Notes: generated from the sequence alone by a model not told the origin. A stretch of DNA of 64,000 nucleotides from Pedobacter kyonggii (GCF_004310665.1 NZ_SIXF01000004.1:1-64000), one strand, 5' to 3'. Positions 17,784 through 26,410 are shown, numbered from the stretch's first letter. Translations and numbers: made by a program.

Positions 17784-18698
17784 ATGCTCATGAAATCAAA
17801 AATAGATCTTAAACTCATACTCGCCCTATTTGGTGTGGCCTTGATATGGGGCACAACATATTTGGGAATACGGGTGGCTGTAGAAAGTATTCCGGCCTGG
17901 TATGTAACAGCCATTCGTCAATCGGTTGCTTCGATAATTATATTGGTTCTGTTAATTAAACAGCAGGAATTAAAATGGATTGGATGGCCGAGCTTTAAAC
18001 GACAGATCTTATTGTCTATTTTAATGGTGGTAATTGCCAACGGCATGACAACCGTTGCCGAAAAGACTATTCCAAGTGGATTGGCCTCCTTAATTAATGC
18101 CACTTCTCCATTGCTCGTGTTTCTCGGCTGTGTATTTCTAGGGATTCAGAAGGCAAGCTTAAAGGGATTTATTGGCGTTTTTATCGGGTTTTTAGGTATT
18201 ATTTTTATTTTTAGAGATGGTTTGAATGATTTGCTTGAACCAGGTTACCGAAATGGGATTTTATCATTGGTAATTGCGGTTTCAGGTTGGACAATCGGCA
18301 CCATTTATTCGAAGAAACATAGCGGTAAACCTCAATATATTTTCTTAAATCTATTTTACCAGTTTGTGTTTTCGGCCATTATTCAGTTGGGTCTAGCAAT
18401 GGTGTTTTCTGGCAAGGCTGATGTGAATTCCTGGAAAACAGAAAGCATATTTGCCACAGTTTATTTGGCTGTGTTCGGGTCTGTTTTGGGTTATTTCTGT
18501 TATCATTATGCCCTAAAAAAGGTTTCGGCATCCGAAGTTTCTATCTTAACTTACTTCAACACCATTATTGCCGTATTTTTAGGTTGGTTAATTTTAAATG
18601 AAAAGGTGGGTATAGACTTAGTAGTTGCAACCGTTTTAATTATCGCAGGGGTTTTTATTACCAATTATAAAAAGAAGGCTGAAGTTAAAGTGACTTAA
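17784..18698 (+). CDS. EamA family (DMT superfamily) transporter
   Basis: A 304-residue inner-membrane exporter-type protein with ten predicted hydrophobic helices in two EamA repeats (ALIWGTTYLGIRVAVESIP in the first; FGSVLGYFCYHYALKKVSAS in the second). Members export amino acids and other metabolites; the substrate cannot be told from sequence. The start may be the ATG at 17784 or the second one at 17790 (MKSKIDLK). It is not obviously cotranscribed with pyrF because a 135-base repeat separates them. Confidence 0.85.
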   Translation: MLMKSKIDLKLILALFGVALIWGTTYLGIRVAVESIPAWYVTAIRQSVASIIILVLLIKQQELKWIGWPSFKRQILLSILMVVIANGMTTVAEKTIPSGLASLINATSPLLVFLGCVFLGIQKASLKGFIGVFIGFLGIIFIFRDGLNDLLEPGYRNGILSLVIAVSGWTIGTIYSKKHSGKPQYIFLNLFYQFVFSAIIQLGLAMVFSGKADVNSWKTESIFATVYLAVFGSVLGYFCYHYALKKVSASEVSILTYFNTIIAVFLGWLILNEKVGIDLVVATVLIIAGVFITNYKKKAEVKVT

Positions 18699-18796
18699 TC
18701 TTAGGGCTGTATTGTAATTAAGACTATAGTATAAATTTTGGGCGACAAAATATGTAATTGTTTATAACTTTTCAGAATAATTCATTACCTTGAAGA

Positions 18797-20080
18797 ATGA
18801 ATTTTCCAGAAGATTTTCTTCATTATGTATGGCAATTCAGGTCGTTTGATTATAGCGGACTGCAAACTATCGCTGGAGAAAACTTGAAAATTATAAATCC
18901 AGGCTTGCTAAACAAAAATGCCGGCCCGGATTTTTTTAACGCGAAAATCGAAATTGACAATACCACATGGGCTGGTAATGTAGAAATTCATCTCCGGTCG
19001 TCAGATTGGTTAAAGCACAGTCATCAGATTAATTCCGCCTACGAAAATGTAGTCTTACACGTTGTTTATGAGCATGATGCAGAAATAAAAAGAATAGACA
19101 ATACGGTTTTGCCCGTTTTGGAATTAAAACACCGTATCTCTACCGATCTTATCAAAAAATACGAAAACCTATTTCTCACATTAACTGATTTTCCTTGCAT
19201 TGCACAAATTGGAACAGTAGATCAATTAATTGTCGATTCTTTTTTATCAAGAACCTTAATAGAGCGTTTCGAGGAAAAAACGAATGCTGTTACAGAAACC
19301 TTAAACGAATTAAATGGGAATTGGGATGAGACTTTCTACCGTTTCCTGGCGCGTAATTTTGGATTCAAAATAAATGCCCTGCCTTTTGAGTTGTTTGCCA
19401 AAGCCGTTTCGCAGCATATTTACGCCAAGCATAAAAATAACCCAAACCAAATTGAAGCACTGGTTTTTGGTGCCGCTGGTTTTTTAAATGATCAGTTTGA
19501 AGAGGAGTACCCAAAAAAGCTAAAGGCCGAATTCCAGTTTCTTCGAAAGAAATACAATATTAACCCTATAGAGGTTTCGATGTGGAAATTTATGCGGATG
19601 AGGCCGCAAAACTTTCCTACGATCAGGTTGGCGCAATTTGCAGCGTTAATTGTAAAAGCCAACCATCTTTTTTCTAAAATTATGGAAATCAAAGATATAG
19701 CTCAATTACATGCTTTGTTTGAAAACCTACCGGTAAACGATTACTGGAAAACACATTATCATTTTAAAAAAGAAACTTCTGGTGTAAATACACAAATTGG
19801 GAAAACATCCGTTGATAATGTTTTGTTAAATACGGTTGCTCTGTTTTTATTTGCGTATGGTAAACACACAGGCACACAATATTACATTAGCAGGGCGATA
19901 AAATTGTTGGAGCGTTTGCCAGCTGAGCAAAATGCCATTACAGATAAATTTACCGGGGCAGGAGTGAAGATGGATCATGCATTTGCTTCGCAAGGAATTT
20001 TGCAGCTGAAAAAGCAATACTGCGATGAGAAAAAATGTCTATATTGTGGTATTGGAATTAAAATTTTAAAGCAGGCCTAA
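18797..20080 (+). CDS. DUF2851 family protein
   Basis: A 427-residue protein of the DUF2851 family, recognised from MNFPEDFLHYVWQFRSFDY, NPGLLNKNAGPDFFNAKI and WAGNVEIHLRSSDWLKHSH. The N-terminal part resembles PD-(D/E)XK-like folds (the GPDF and E-x-H pattern), though a nuclease role is not established. The C-terminus carries a small Cys cluster (QYCDEKKCLYCGIG) that may bind metal. No operon partner is firm; a 71-residue gene follows 52 bases later. Confidence 0.85.
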   Translation: MNFPEDFLHYVWQFRSFDYSGLQTIAGENLKIINPGLLNKNAGPDFFNAKIEIDNTTWAGNVEIHLRSSDWLKHSHQINSAYENVVLHVVYEHDAEIKRIDNTVLPVLELKHRISTDLIKKYENLFLTLTDFPCIAQIGTVDQLIVDSFLSRTLIERFEEKTNAVTETLNELNGNWDETFYRFLARNFGFKINALPFELFAKAVSQHIYAKHKNNPNQIEALVFGAAGFLNDQFEEEYPKKLKAEFQFLRKKYNINPIEVSMWKFMRMRPQNFPTIRLAQFAALIVKANHLFSKIMEIKDIAQLHALFENLPVNDYWKTHYHFKKETSGVNTQIGKTSVDNVLLNTVALFLFAYGKHTGTQYYISRAIKLLERLPAEQNAITDKFTGAGVKMDHAFASQGILQLKKQYCDEKKCLYCGIGIKILKQA

Positions 20081-20132
20081 CCAGATGCTTATTTCAAACA
20101 AAACTTTCTACACTATAATCTGTTTTTAAATT

Positions 20133-20348
20133 ATGGAATTTCCACACGAGCTAAAAGAACTATATCCCAATCAGATTATTGAGGTTAGGGGTAATGCCGA
20201 TGCCTTAACTGTTATTTTAAATAAAGATGTCGATATCCATAAATTTAAGGCAGAACTGATCAAAAAGTTTTCAGGACTGGAAGAACAACAAACGCTTTTT
20301 ATTAAACACGAAGATAAACAGGATTTCGAAAAATTGGTTTTGGAATAA
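20133..20348 (+). CDS. Small protein of unknown function
   Basis: A 71-residue soluble acidic protein with a beta-alpha-beta look (IIEVRGNADALTVILNKD, then a helix FKAELIKKF). No domain is recognised. It begins 52 bases after the DUF2851 gene in the same direction and its frame has ordinary codon use, so it is probably a real gene. Confidence 0.5.
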   Translation: MEFPHELKELYPNQIIEVRGNADALTVILNKDVDIHKFKAELIKKFSGLEEQQTLFIKHEDKQDFEKLVLE

Positions 20349-20482
20349 TTGGGATCGGATATGCTATTGAAATTTAACCGATTATTATAGCTAAATTAGA
20401 TTTTGGAAATCAAATTATGATTTCGGTTTCCAATGATTTTATCTTGTGGTATTGTTATTAAGATTTTTAAAATAAGCTTAAA

Positions 20483-20701
20483 ATGTTCCAAAGAATTATA
20501 ACCTATTTTGAACAACAGAGTTTTGGTGTTTCTACTTATTTGGCTAACAAGTTGAACATGAGCACGGCGAAAGTCCGTTTATTTTTTATTTATTCGTCGT
20601 TTTTAGCGGTAGGTTTTCCAATATTGTTCTATTTTTTAGCAGCTGTTGTGCTCGATATCAGAACGTATATGAAAAGAATGCGGCTCCGGATATGGGAATA
20701 G
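20483..20701 (+). CDS. PspC-domain-like small membrane protein
   Basis: A 72-residue protein resembling the PspC/phage-shock C domain: an N-terminal helix, LNMSTAKVRLFFIYSSFLAVGF and a membrane helix GFPILFYFLAAVVLD followed by a basic tail. PspC proteins sense envelope stress at the inner membrane; single-domain forms like this are frequent in Bacteroidota and their role is unclear. Confidence 0.65.
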   Translation: MFQRIITYFEQQSFGVSTYLANKLNMSTAKVRLFFIYSSFLAVGFPILFYFLAAVVLDIRTYMKRMRLRIWE

Positions 20702-20776
20702 TTCAGTTTTCAATTGGCAGTATTCAGTTGGCAGTATTTAATTAACTCAACTGAAAATTGTGAGCTACAAACTGAA

Positions 20777-21433
20777 CTAATCATCGTCTCTTAAAATCTC
20801 TGCAATTTCGTTAAAACCTTTTTCGGCGGCTAGATCAGCGGGGAGTTTTCCACCTTCCATGCGTAAAGAAACTTCTGCTCCGTGTTCTAACAATAAAATA
20901 ATCAACTCTATATTTCCTAATTGTGCAGCGGTATGTAAGGGGGCTAATCCTGCTTTCTGACAAACATTCGGATAGGCACCGGCATCTAACAGCATTTTAG
21001 TAATATTGAAATTATTAGCGGCAACTGCCGAATGGATAGGGAATACATTAAACCCATTTTTCGATGGCAGGTTAACATCCGCACCTTTTAAAACTAAAAA
21101 ACGGGCAAGATCTTCATGTCCGAAATAACAGGCTAAACCTAGTGGTGTAAATCCATCTTCCGAAAATTCATTAATACTATTAGGCCTTTGAAATATTAAT
21201 TGCGATGCCGCATCAAATTTGCCCACTGCACAAGCTTCGAACAAGGTTAGGTCATCTACAAATTCAGCAATTAAATCAGCGATTTCCTGTTTTTTATAAT
21301 AACAGGCCAATAACAATGGCGAAATGTGATGAGAAGTATCAATATTTGCCAATTTTGGATTTTCAACCAAAATTTCTTTTACTGCTTGTAAATTTCCAGC
21401 CTCAATTTGCTCTTCGAGTTGCGCTATGCCCAT
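20777..21433 (-). CDS. Ankyrin repeat protein
   Basis: A 218-residue protein made of about six ankyrin repeats, for example DGFTPLGLACYFGHEDLARFL, NVFPIHSAVAANNFNITKML and APLHTAAQLGNIELIILLLEHGA. No signal peptide or membrane span, so it is probably a cytoplasmic protein-protein interaction scaffold. It faces the PspC-like gene and marks the edge of the repeat-rich accessory patch. Confidence 0.9.
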   Translation of the reverse strand: MGIAQLEEQIEAGNLQAVKEILVENPKLANIDTSHHISPLLLACYYKKQEIADLIAEFVDDLTLFEACAVGKFDAASQLIFQRPNSINEFSEDGFTPLGLACYFGHEDLARFLVLKGADVNLPSKNGFNVFPIHSAVAANNFNITKMLLDAGAYPNVCQKAGLAPLHTAAQLGNIELIILLLEHGAEVSLRMEGGKLPADLAAEKGFNEIAEILRDDD

Positions 21434-21586
21434 AATATTGTTTCAAAAATCGCTTTAAATTAACAAAAATTAAGAAATTGTAAACTTTAATGCCTAAATA
21501 TATATAGTGTAAGGCAAATTAGCAAAAATCAAAACCTGTAAGTTCTTTGTATGGGCCGTTAGCTAAATTGCGACTATTATTAATGT

Positions 21587-21785
21587 GGGCATTACCCAAT
21601 CCCGTGAAAAACGGGAAAGGGTCGGGCTTTGCAGGGCTGCGCTTCGCTCCGGTACCGATGAAGAATCGGTACTGAACCCTTACAATCCCTAACGCAAACC
21701 CCACTGTTTTAATCAGCAGTTAGTTTTAAGTCCTAAGAACGATAGACGCAAGTTAAATAAACCTGATAGAACGAAAAGCCCGGAA
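21587..21785. repeat. Dispersed repeat, copy B, with 80-bp tail
   Basis: The GCGTTACCC-type repeat (here GGGCATTACCC) runs to AACGCAAACCCC at 21701 and contains CCCGTGAAAAACGGG and GGTACCGAT...ATCGGTAC hairpins. A tail ending GTTAAATAAACCTGATAGAA...AGCCCGGAA (to 21785) is shared with copy C at 26,032-26,226 but not with copy A. It is non-coding. Confidence 0.85.
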
Positions 21786-21800
21786 ACGAGGTATCCCGCT

Positions 21801-21930
21801 CTGTCCGTAGCGTTAAGCATAGCGTCTCTATGGATATAAGAATAAAATTGAGTTTATAAACTCAATTAAAACGAGTCACAGACTCTTTTCTATTATTAAT
21901 CCGTAGAGCCCTTCGGAACTCTACGGACAG
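21801..21930. mobile_element. 130-bp MITE-like element, copy 1
   Basis: A 130-bp unit with perfect 10-bp terminal inverted repeats (CTGTCCGTAG at 21801, CTACGGACAG at 21921), 11 bp if the next base is counted. Inside are further hairpins: ATTGAGTTTATAAACTCAAT, GAGTC/GACTC and CCGTAGAG/CTCTACGG. A base-for-base identical copy in the same orientation lies at 25853-25982. It encodes nothing and interrupts the integrase fragment on its right. It resembles a non-autonomous transposable element; no transposase for it is visible. Confidence 0.85.
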
Positions 21931-22228
21931 ATATGATTTCAGCATTGTATTTGGCCAATTGTTTTTCTTCCGCACGTACTAGAAGCGTATCGATACCCTT
22001 GGCTATCAGTTTTTGTGTTTCAAACCGCTTTTCACGGGCTTCTGCTAATGTAATGATTGGATATTGACCAAATGAGATCCCTCGTTCAATGCCGTGTATC
22101 CGGTATTTATAGCGCCAGTAGCGCTTTCCGTTGGGCATGATAACAAGAAATAACCCTTGATCATCGGTGCGCTTGTATTTATTGGTGTGTGGTTTTGCAT
22201 TCAGGCATTGCAAATCGGTTAGGGGCAT
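21896..22228 (-). pseudogene. Tyrosine recombinase/integrase, N-terminal fragment (DUF4102 arm-binding domain)
   Basis: The open frame encodes the N-terminal arm-DNA-binding domain of a phage/ICE-type tyrosine integrase: MPLTDLQCLNAKPHTNKYKR, DDQGLFLVIMPNGKRYWRYKY and GISFGQYPIITLAEAREKR. Only about the first 100 residues of a roughly 400-residue protein remain. After AKYNAE (about 21931) the frame reads into the 130-bp inverted-repeat element and stops there. The core-binding and catalytic (R-H-R-Y) domains are absent, so it cannot recombine DNA. It is the relic of an integrated element. Confidence 0.85.
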
Positions 22229-22278
22229 TTTTCATGTCCTTTTCTTGAATAGTTGAGATTTTGTGTGAAGTAAAAAAT

Positions 22279-22314
22279 GGGGAGCCAAATTTTCTGCCTG
22301 GCGTTTGGCTCCCC
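22279..22314 (-). terminator. Hairpin upstream of the integrase fragment
   Basis: A perfect 11-bp inverted repeat (GGGGAGCCAAA at 22279-22289, TTTGGCTCCCC at 22304-22314) with a 14-nt loop. On the minus strand it is followed by a T run (CATTTTTTAC), as for a rho-independent terminator. Confidence 0.6.
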
Positions 22315-22609
22315 AAAAATTCCCCCAATTTGGGAGCATTTAAGGCAGTATAGGTATATTTTCCTATCTGTCAAGTGGAATAAAGTGCTTACAAAAACAG
22401 TGTTTTTGTATTTCGCAAGATGTAGGGAAATGTTGAATTGGCGACCCCTGTAGGAAACCATCGATTCTTCTAACCCTTTTAAAAAACTATCTTATTTGAA
22501 AAGCCATTAAATTTGGCTCCCATTATTATACAACACTTTTAATCCTATGCAATGAAATTTTAAGATTAGGCTCTGCGGATGGACCTCACCCCGAGCAGCA
22601 AATAATGCA

Positions 22610-22653
22610 ATATAAAGCATAATAACTAAATAATTAGTTATTATGCTTTATAT
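22610..22653. repeat. Perfect 20-bp AT-rich hairpin
   Basis: Arms 22610-22629 and 22634-22653 are exact reverse complements (ATATAAAGCATAATAACTAA and its partner) around a 4-nt loop. It lies in non-coding sequence of the accessory patch. It could be a transcript end or a protein-binding palindrome; nothing decides between these. Confidence 0.7.
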
Positions 22654-22693
22654 AAGAAGGTAGTATGCATACTGCTGGTTGATAATTCTTTAT

Positions 22694-22778
22694 CTATCGG
22701 ATGCGTTCCGGTTTGTATTGTTTTGCTCCGGCTTGCATGCTTTTGAAACGGTCACCCTCTGCTTTGGCTGATAGAATC
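22694..22778 (-). pseudogene. Decayed copy of the small mobile-element protein at 24952-25173
   Basis: Read on the minus strand, 22694-22778 gives QILSAKAEGDRFKSMQAGAK followed by QYKPERIR and a TAG stop. This closely matches QQILSAKADGDRFNGMRAGA and KQFELERIREV in the intact gene 2.3 kb away. No start codon or N-terminal half is recognisable. It is the remnant of a second copy, which shows that the patch has held more than one related mobile element or a duplication. Confidence 0.7.
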
Positions 22779-23026
22779 TGTATACGAAAATGAAGAAAGT
22801 TTTGCCGTTCTGAATATTCAGACAACAATGATATACCAATCTAATTTTTCAAAGAAAAAAAGTGTATGATGCCTTGGATTTAGTAATCGGATAGGATGTT
22901 GTAAGCTATAGCTTTTAATTTAAAGCTATAGCATTAAATTTTTATCTCCTATATCTTAATTCTTGCAGCAATTATTAATAATAAGATCATAAGATAACAT
23001 CGCAGTTGCAGAAAAAATAGCGTTTA

Positions 23027-23832
23027 TTAATAAGCCTGAGCAGTCATTGAGTGAGTGACGTAAACAGTTTGTGGTGTTGGTGTCCAGGAAAGATTCGAAG
23101 TGAAAGTAACTAATAAGGCTGTCGACCCGTTGGTCGTAAAGCCATCAACCGTAACTGACCACGTTATCTGAGCATTTCTGTTCATATTATAAGAGGCAGC
23201 GGAACCACTCCATGCGCCACCTGATGCCGTCAAAGAGCCTATTCCTGAATATGCCATAAAAGGATCAGAAAGAGAAGTTCCAGTGGGCATAACAGTTTTA
23301 TATACTTTAGGTGATGCTGAGCTATTTTGGGTATAAGAATATCCAAGACTACCGCTCACTACCCAAGTTCCCGTATGATGCTTGATCCGAGGGTTCCGCT
23401 GATTGATGCTACATTCGAGCAATTAACGTTATATGAAACATTATCCACACCATTGGTCGCTACAAGACTTGACATGGTTTTATTTAGAGATTTTTTAACA
23501 AGCACCGTATCAGTTCGGTTTGAACGCGTACCTTTTTTTAGTGCAGCAATGAATTCGTAAGCCTGTTGGTAAGATTTGAAACTTTGATGTATTGTATCTT
23601 TTGCAAGATCAAATTTAATACCTAGTTCTTGTGCTTTTGAGCTATTACTTGCTGATAGCGCTTGCAGCTTCTGTTTGTAGAGCTGCTCGGATAATTTATT
23701 GTCCGATGTTGCTTTGATGTCAATTTTCTCTTTACTGCATGATACTAATACTGTAATGAGAAAAATGGTTGATAAGAGATTAATTAAGAATTTTTTGTTT
23801 GTTTTCATGTTTTTGGTTTTTACATTTATCAT
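23027..23832 (-). pseudogene. Secreted lipoprotein gene split by a frameshift
   Basis: Two overlapping minus-strand frames look like one gene. The first (from 23832, or the ATG at 23808) has a lipoprotein signal (FLITVLVSCSKEK), a helical segment and then SYNVNCSNVASISGTLGSS before a stop at 23359. The second frame, from about 23395 down to 23027, continues as beta-rich secreted-type sequence (TGTWVVSGSLGYSYTQNSSA ... WTPTPQTVYVTHSMTAQAY). Joining them near 23390 would give about 265 residues. I do not recognise the family. A sequencing error would explain it as well as a true mutation. Confidence 0.55.
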
Positions 23833-23938
23833 GCTTAACTGCGATGTTATACTTTAATCACAAAAGGAATTTTTTAGAATTGAGGCTTTTACTAATACTG
23901 TAGCAAAAAATTTGCAGATATCAGATATGTCTGAACTA

Positions 23939-24721
23939 TTAATTCGGAGTTTTGCCCAGGGTTATAATTTCATCCCATGTTTTAAATCTGGCCGTTGTAG
24001 GAATCGTAAATATATCATCGGGCAATTCCTCATCTTTTATATTGATAATAAAAAGACCAAAGGCATTTCCATCTTTTTGCAAGGTTTGAATACCCAGAAT
24101 CGGATTTTCTACGCCAGGTATCGTATTAAGAGGAGATACAAATTTGAGTTTCTCTTTCGTATAGTAAAATTTAGTTGTATCGTTACCTCTAATGGCAAAA
24201 GCGGCCAAGCAATGCTTACCAGCAATAGTGATATCGCTACCACTAATATTGATAATTTTTGGTCTTTCAGGATTGTTGACTTTAGGATTATAAAGGTCTT
24301 CAGGATGTTTTTTTAAGGAATCTTGAAAGTAAAATAACTTTTTTGTGTTTTCAAAATACATAAAGTATTTCTGGCTGTTATAGTCAGCCAGATAAGTAGG
24401 ATAAATTGCTTTCGCTACTACCTTGGACTTAACTGACAGGTCATTTTCTTCTGAAATTATTTGGACAGTATCTTTTTTCAGCTCTTCAGAAGGACCAATT
24501 GTCTTCATAATTACTTTTGTATGCTTGATATAATAGACACGCTTGGCTAAGATATGACGTGTGCTATCATCTGAAAACACACGATTTGGGTAATGAGACC
24601 ATTGAAATGTAAATGTTCCAATGCCTAAATCCTTTTTCTCCTGTCCGTGTGTACGTATTGATAAAAAGAGAGATATAATAACAAATGTTATTTTGATTTT
24701 TAATGAGAGATGATAAAGCAT
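23939..24721 (-). CDS. Secreted protein, GLPGLI/DUF4412-like
   Basis: A 260-residue protein with an N-terminal signal peptide (ITFVIISLFLSIRTHGQ). The C-terminal half has the layout of the GLPGLI family of Bacteroidota exported proteins: ITIAGKHCLAAFA, a FYYTKE segment, then IPGVENPILGIQTLQKDG and a final IPTTARFKTWDE. The GLPG-like turn here reads IPGVEN, so membership is a similarity call. Probable periplasmic or outer-membrane location; role unknown. It sits inside the accessory patch beside the broken lipoprotein gene. Confidence 0.5.
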   Translation of the reverse strand: MLYHLSLKIKITFVIISLFLSIRTHGQEKKDLGIGTFTFQWSHYPNRVFSDDSTRHILAKRVYYIKHTKVIMKTIGPSEELKKDTVQIISEENDLSVKSKVVAKAIYPTYLADYNSQKYFMYFENTKKLFYFQDSLKKHPEDLYNPKVNNPERPKIINISGSDITIAGKHCLAAFAIRGNDTTKFYYTKEKLKFVSPLNTIPGVENPILGIQTLQKDGNAFGLFIINIKDEELPDDIFTIPTTARFKTWDEIITLGKTPN

Positions 24722-24951
24722 TGAGCGTTTAGATTTGCTTGTATGATTAAGTTGATAATTAAAGTTGTGTATAAGTTTACAAAAATAATAGTCTGATTTT
24801 GATCAATATTAATTGTTTTTGACCTAAATCCATAAAAAGAAGTTACATTAACGTGAGTTCGGGATAAATAAATAGATGAAAATAAGAGCAAAGGGTATGA
24901 TTATTTCTAATAAATATCTGACAATCAATATACTAATAATGTAAGCAAGCC

Positions 24952-25173
24952 CTATCTGTCTAACTCGTGTGATTGATTGCGACCTTTTTGTGATACTTCA
25001 CGGATACGCTCCAATTCAAATTGTTTTGCGCCTGCTCGCATACCATTAAAGCGGTCACCATCAGCTTTAGCAGATAATATCTGCTGTGCCGCATCGGGCA
25101 TTTCCTGTTTTAGCTTATACATTTGATTAAAGTCTTTGATATATTCCGGTGACGGGTCTTGTTCTTTTTGCAT
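24952..25173 (-). CDS. Small helical protein of a mobile element
   Basis: A 73-residue charged, helical protein (YIKDFNQMYKLKQEMPDAAQ, QQILSAKADGDRFNGMRAGA). It starts two bases after the stop of the HTH protein gene, so the pair is translationally coupled. HTH plus small-protein pairs of this sort are typical of Bacteroidota integrative elements. A decayed second copy lies at 22694-22778. Function unknown. Confidence 0.6.
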   Translation of the reverse strand: MQKEQDPSPEYIKDFNQMYKLKQEMPDAAQQILSAKADGDRFNGMRAGAKQFELERIREVSQKGRNQSHELDR

Positions 25174-25175
25174 GA

Positions 25176-25451
25176 TTAAAAAGTTTCGTAAGTAAAATCT
25201 TCGATAAAGTCGCGAATACTGTCAGCATCGTACAGGATGATTTTTTTCTCCGGCTGGCTGTAACGGATTTTTCCCTCATCGCGAAATTTCTGCAAAGTCG
25301 TTTTACTGCTAATGCGCAGCATGCGCATTGCTTCCTCGCCTGATATCCATTTATCGGCGTTGGGCTGTTGCGGTTTTTTGCTATCAATATATGCTTCCAG
25401 TTTATCAACCATTGCGTAAAACGCTCGGTCTTCAAAGCAGATTACTTCCAT
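25176..25451 (-). CDS. Helix-turn-helix (excisionase-like) DNA-binding protein
   Basis: A 91-residue protein with an N-terminal helical part and a MerR/excisionase-like winged HTH: KWISGEEAMRMLRISSKTTL, then QKFRDEGKIRYSQPEKKIIL and YDADSIRDFIED. This HTH_17 type is common in Bacteroidota integrative and conjugative elements, where it acts as an excision or mobilisation regulator. With the integrase fragment and the repeats around it, it supports the reading of this patch as remains of an integrated element. Confidence 0.75.
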   Translation of the reverse strand: MEVICFEDRAFYAMVDKLEAYIDSKKPQQPNADKWISGEEAMRMLRISSKTTLQKFRDEGKIRYSQPEKKIILYDADSIRDFIEDFTYETF

Positions 25452-25852
25452 TTTGGAAGATAAGAATTTTCTAAATAAAAATGCGGTTTATTTAGGTTTT
25501 AAGCTTGAAAATACTTGTATTTAGGTATGCAATGGAAGTGCTACACATACCGTTAACAATGCTTTAACAGCAATTTTTAATTCTAAAATACAAATCTGTA
25601 ATGTGTTGATTTTCAGAATGATAAAATCTGAAGAAAAATCAGCCTCGCAGGTTTCTGAAACCTGCGAGGTCTCGCAAGCCCCAGAACTACAGACTCAGGT
25701 TAAATAAACCAGTATTTCAGACCTCATAGGTTTTTAAACGGCTTCAGCCCTCAACGAGACCTTTAAAAATAAATTAAACGACGAGTTAAACCTATGAGGT
25801 CTTGCGAAAAAAAAACCGTTTAATCTCTCCAGGCAAAACGGGATAAACCGCT

Positions 25853-25982
25853 CTGTCCGTAGCGTTAAGCATAGCGTCTCTATGGATATAAGAATAAAAT
25901 TGAGTTTATAAACTCAATTAAAACGAGTCACAGACTCTTTTCTATTATTAATCCGTAGAGCCCTTCGGAACTCTACGGACAG
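25853..25982. mobile_element. 130-bp MITE-like element, copy 2
   Basis: Identical over all 130 bases to the copy at 21801-21930 and in the same orientation, with the same CTGTCCGTAG/CTACGGACAG ends. The flanks differ beyond about five bases on the left (CCGCT shared) and three on the right (ATA shared), so the boundaries are sharp. The two copies are direct repeats around a 3.9-kb segment. Confidence 0.85.
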
Positions 25983-26031
25983 ATACGAGCCACCAGTTGA
26001 AAATTGCCAACTGAAAGCTGTTAACTCATTT

Positions 26032-26226
26032 GGGCGTTACCCAATCCCGTGAAAAACGGGAAAGGGTCGGGCTTTGCAGGGCTGCGCTTCGCTCCGGTAC
26101 CGATGAAGGATCGGTACTGAACCCTTACAATCCCTAACGCAAACCCACTGTCTTAGCAACCATTAGATTTAAGCCTTAAGAACTACAGACTCAGGTTAAA
26201 TAAACCTGATAGAACGAAAAGCCCGG
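26032..26226. repeat. Dispersed repeat, copy C, with tail
   Basis: GGGCGTTACCC to AACGCAAACCC (26146), then a diverged tail ending GGTTAAATAAACCTGATAGA...AGCCCGGAA. It matches copy B along its whole length with scattered differences, and copy A only in the first part. Confidence 0.85.
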
Positions 26227-26410
26227 AACGAAGAATGAGTGAGGCCTTGAAGTGATAGCAGGACGGTTGCAACCGAAGTGCACAGAACCCTGCTTTTCAA
26301 ATAATAATAAAACAAGTTCAGCATGGCAGTCGTGTTAGGAGAAAGAGGCTAAAAATGGTCGCTACGAATGGAAATTAATCAGGCTGAGGTTATAAGGTTT
26401 ATAAATAAAA

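Noticed and set aside
22219-22461. 80-codon minus-strand frame overlapping the integrase start
   Set aside because: It spans the hairpin at 22279-22314 and has no recognisable domain or start context; it looks like integrase leader sequence.
25127-25435. 102-codon frame antiparallel in frame to the HTH and small-protein genes
   Set aside because: It covers the same strand in another frame, is rich in Arg and Cys, and conflicts with the well-supported coupled pair.
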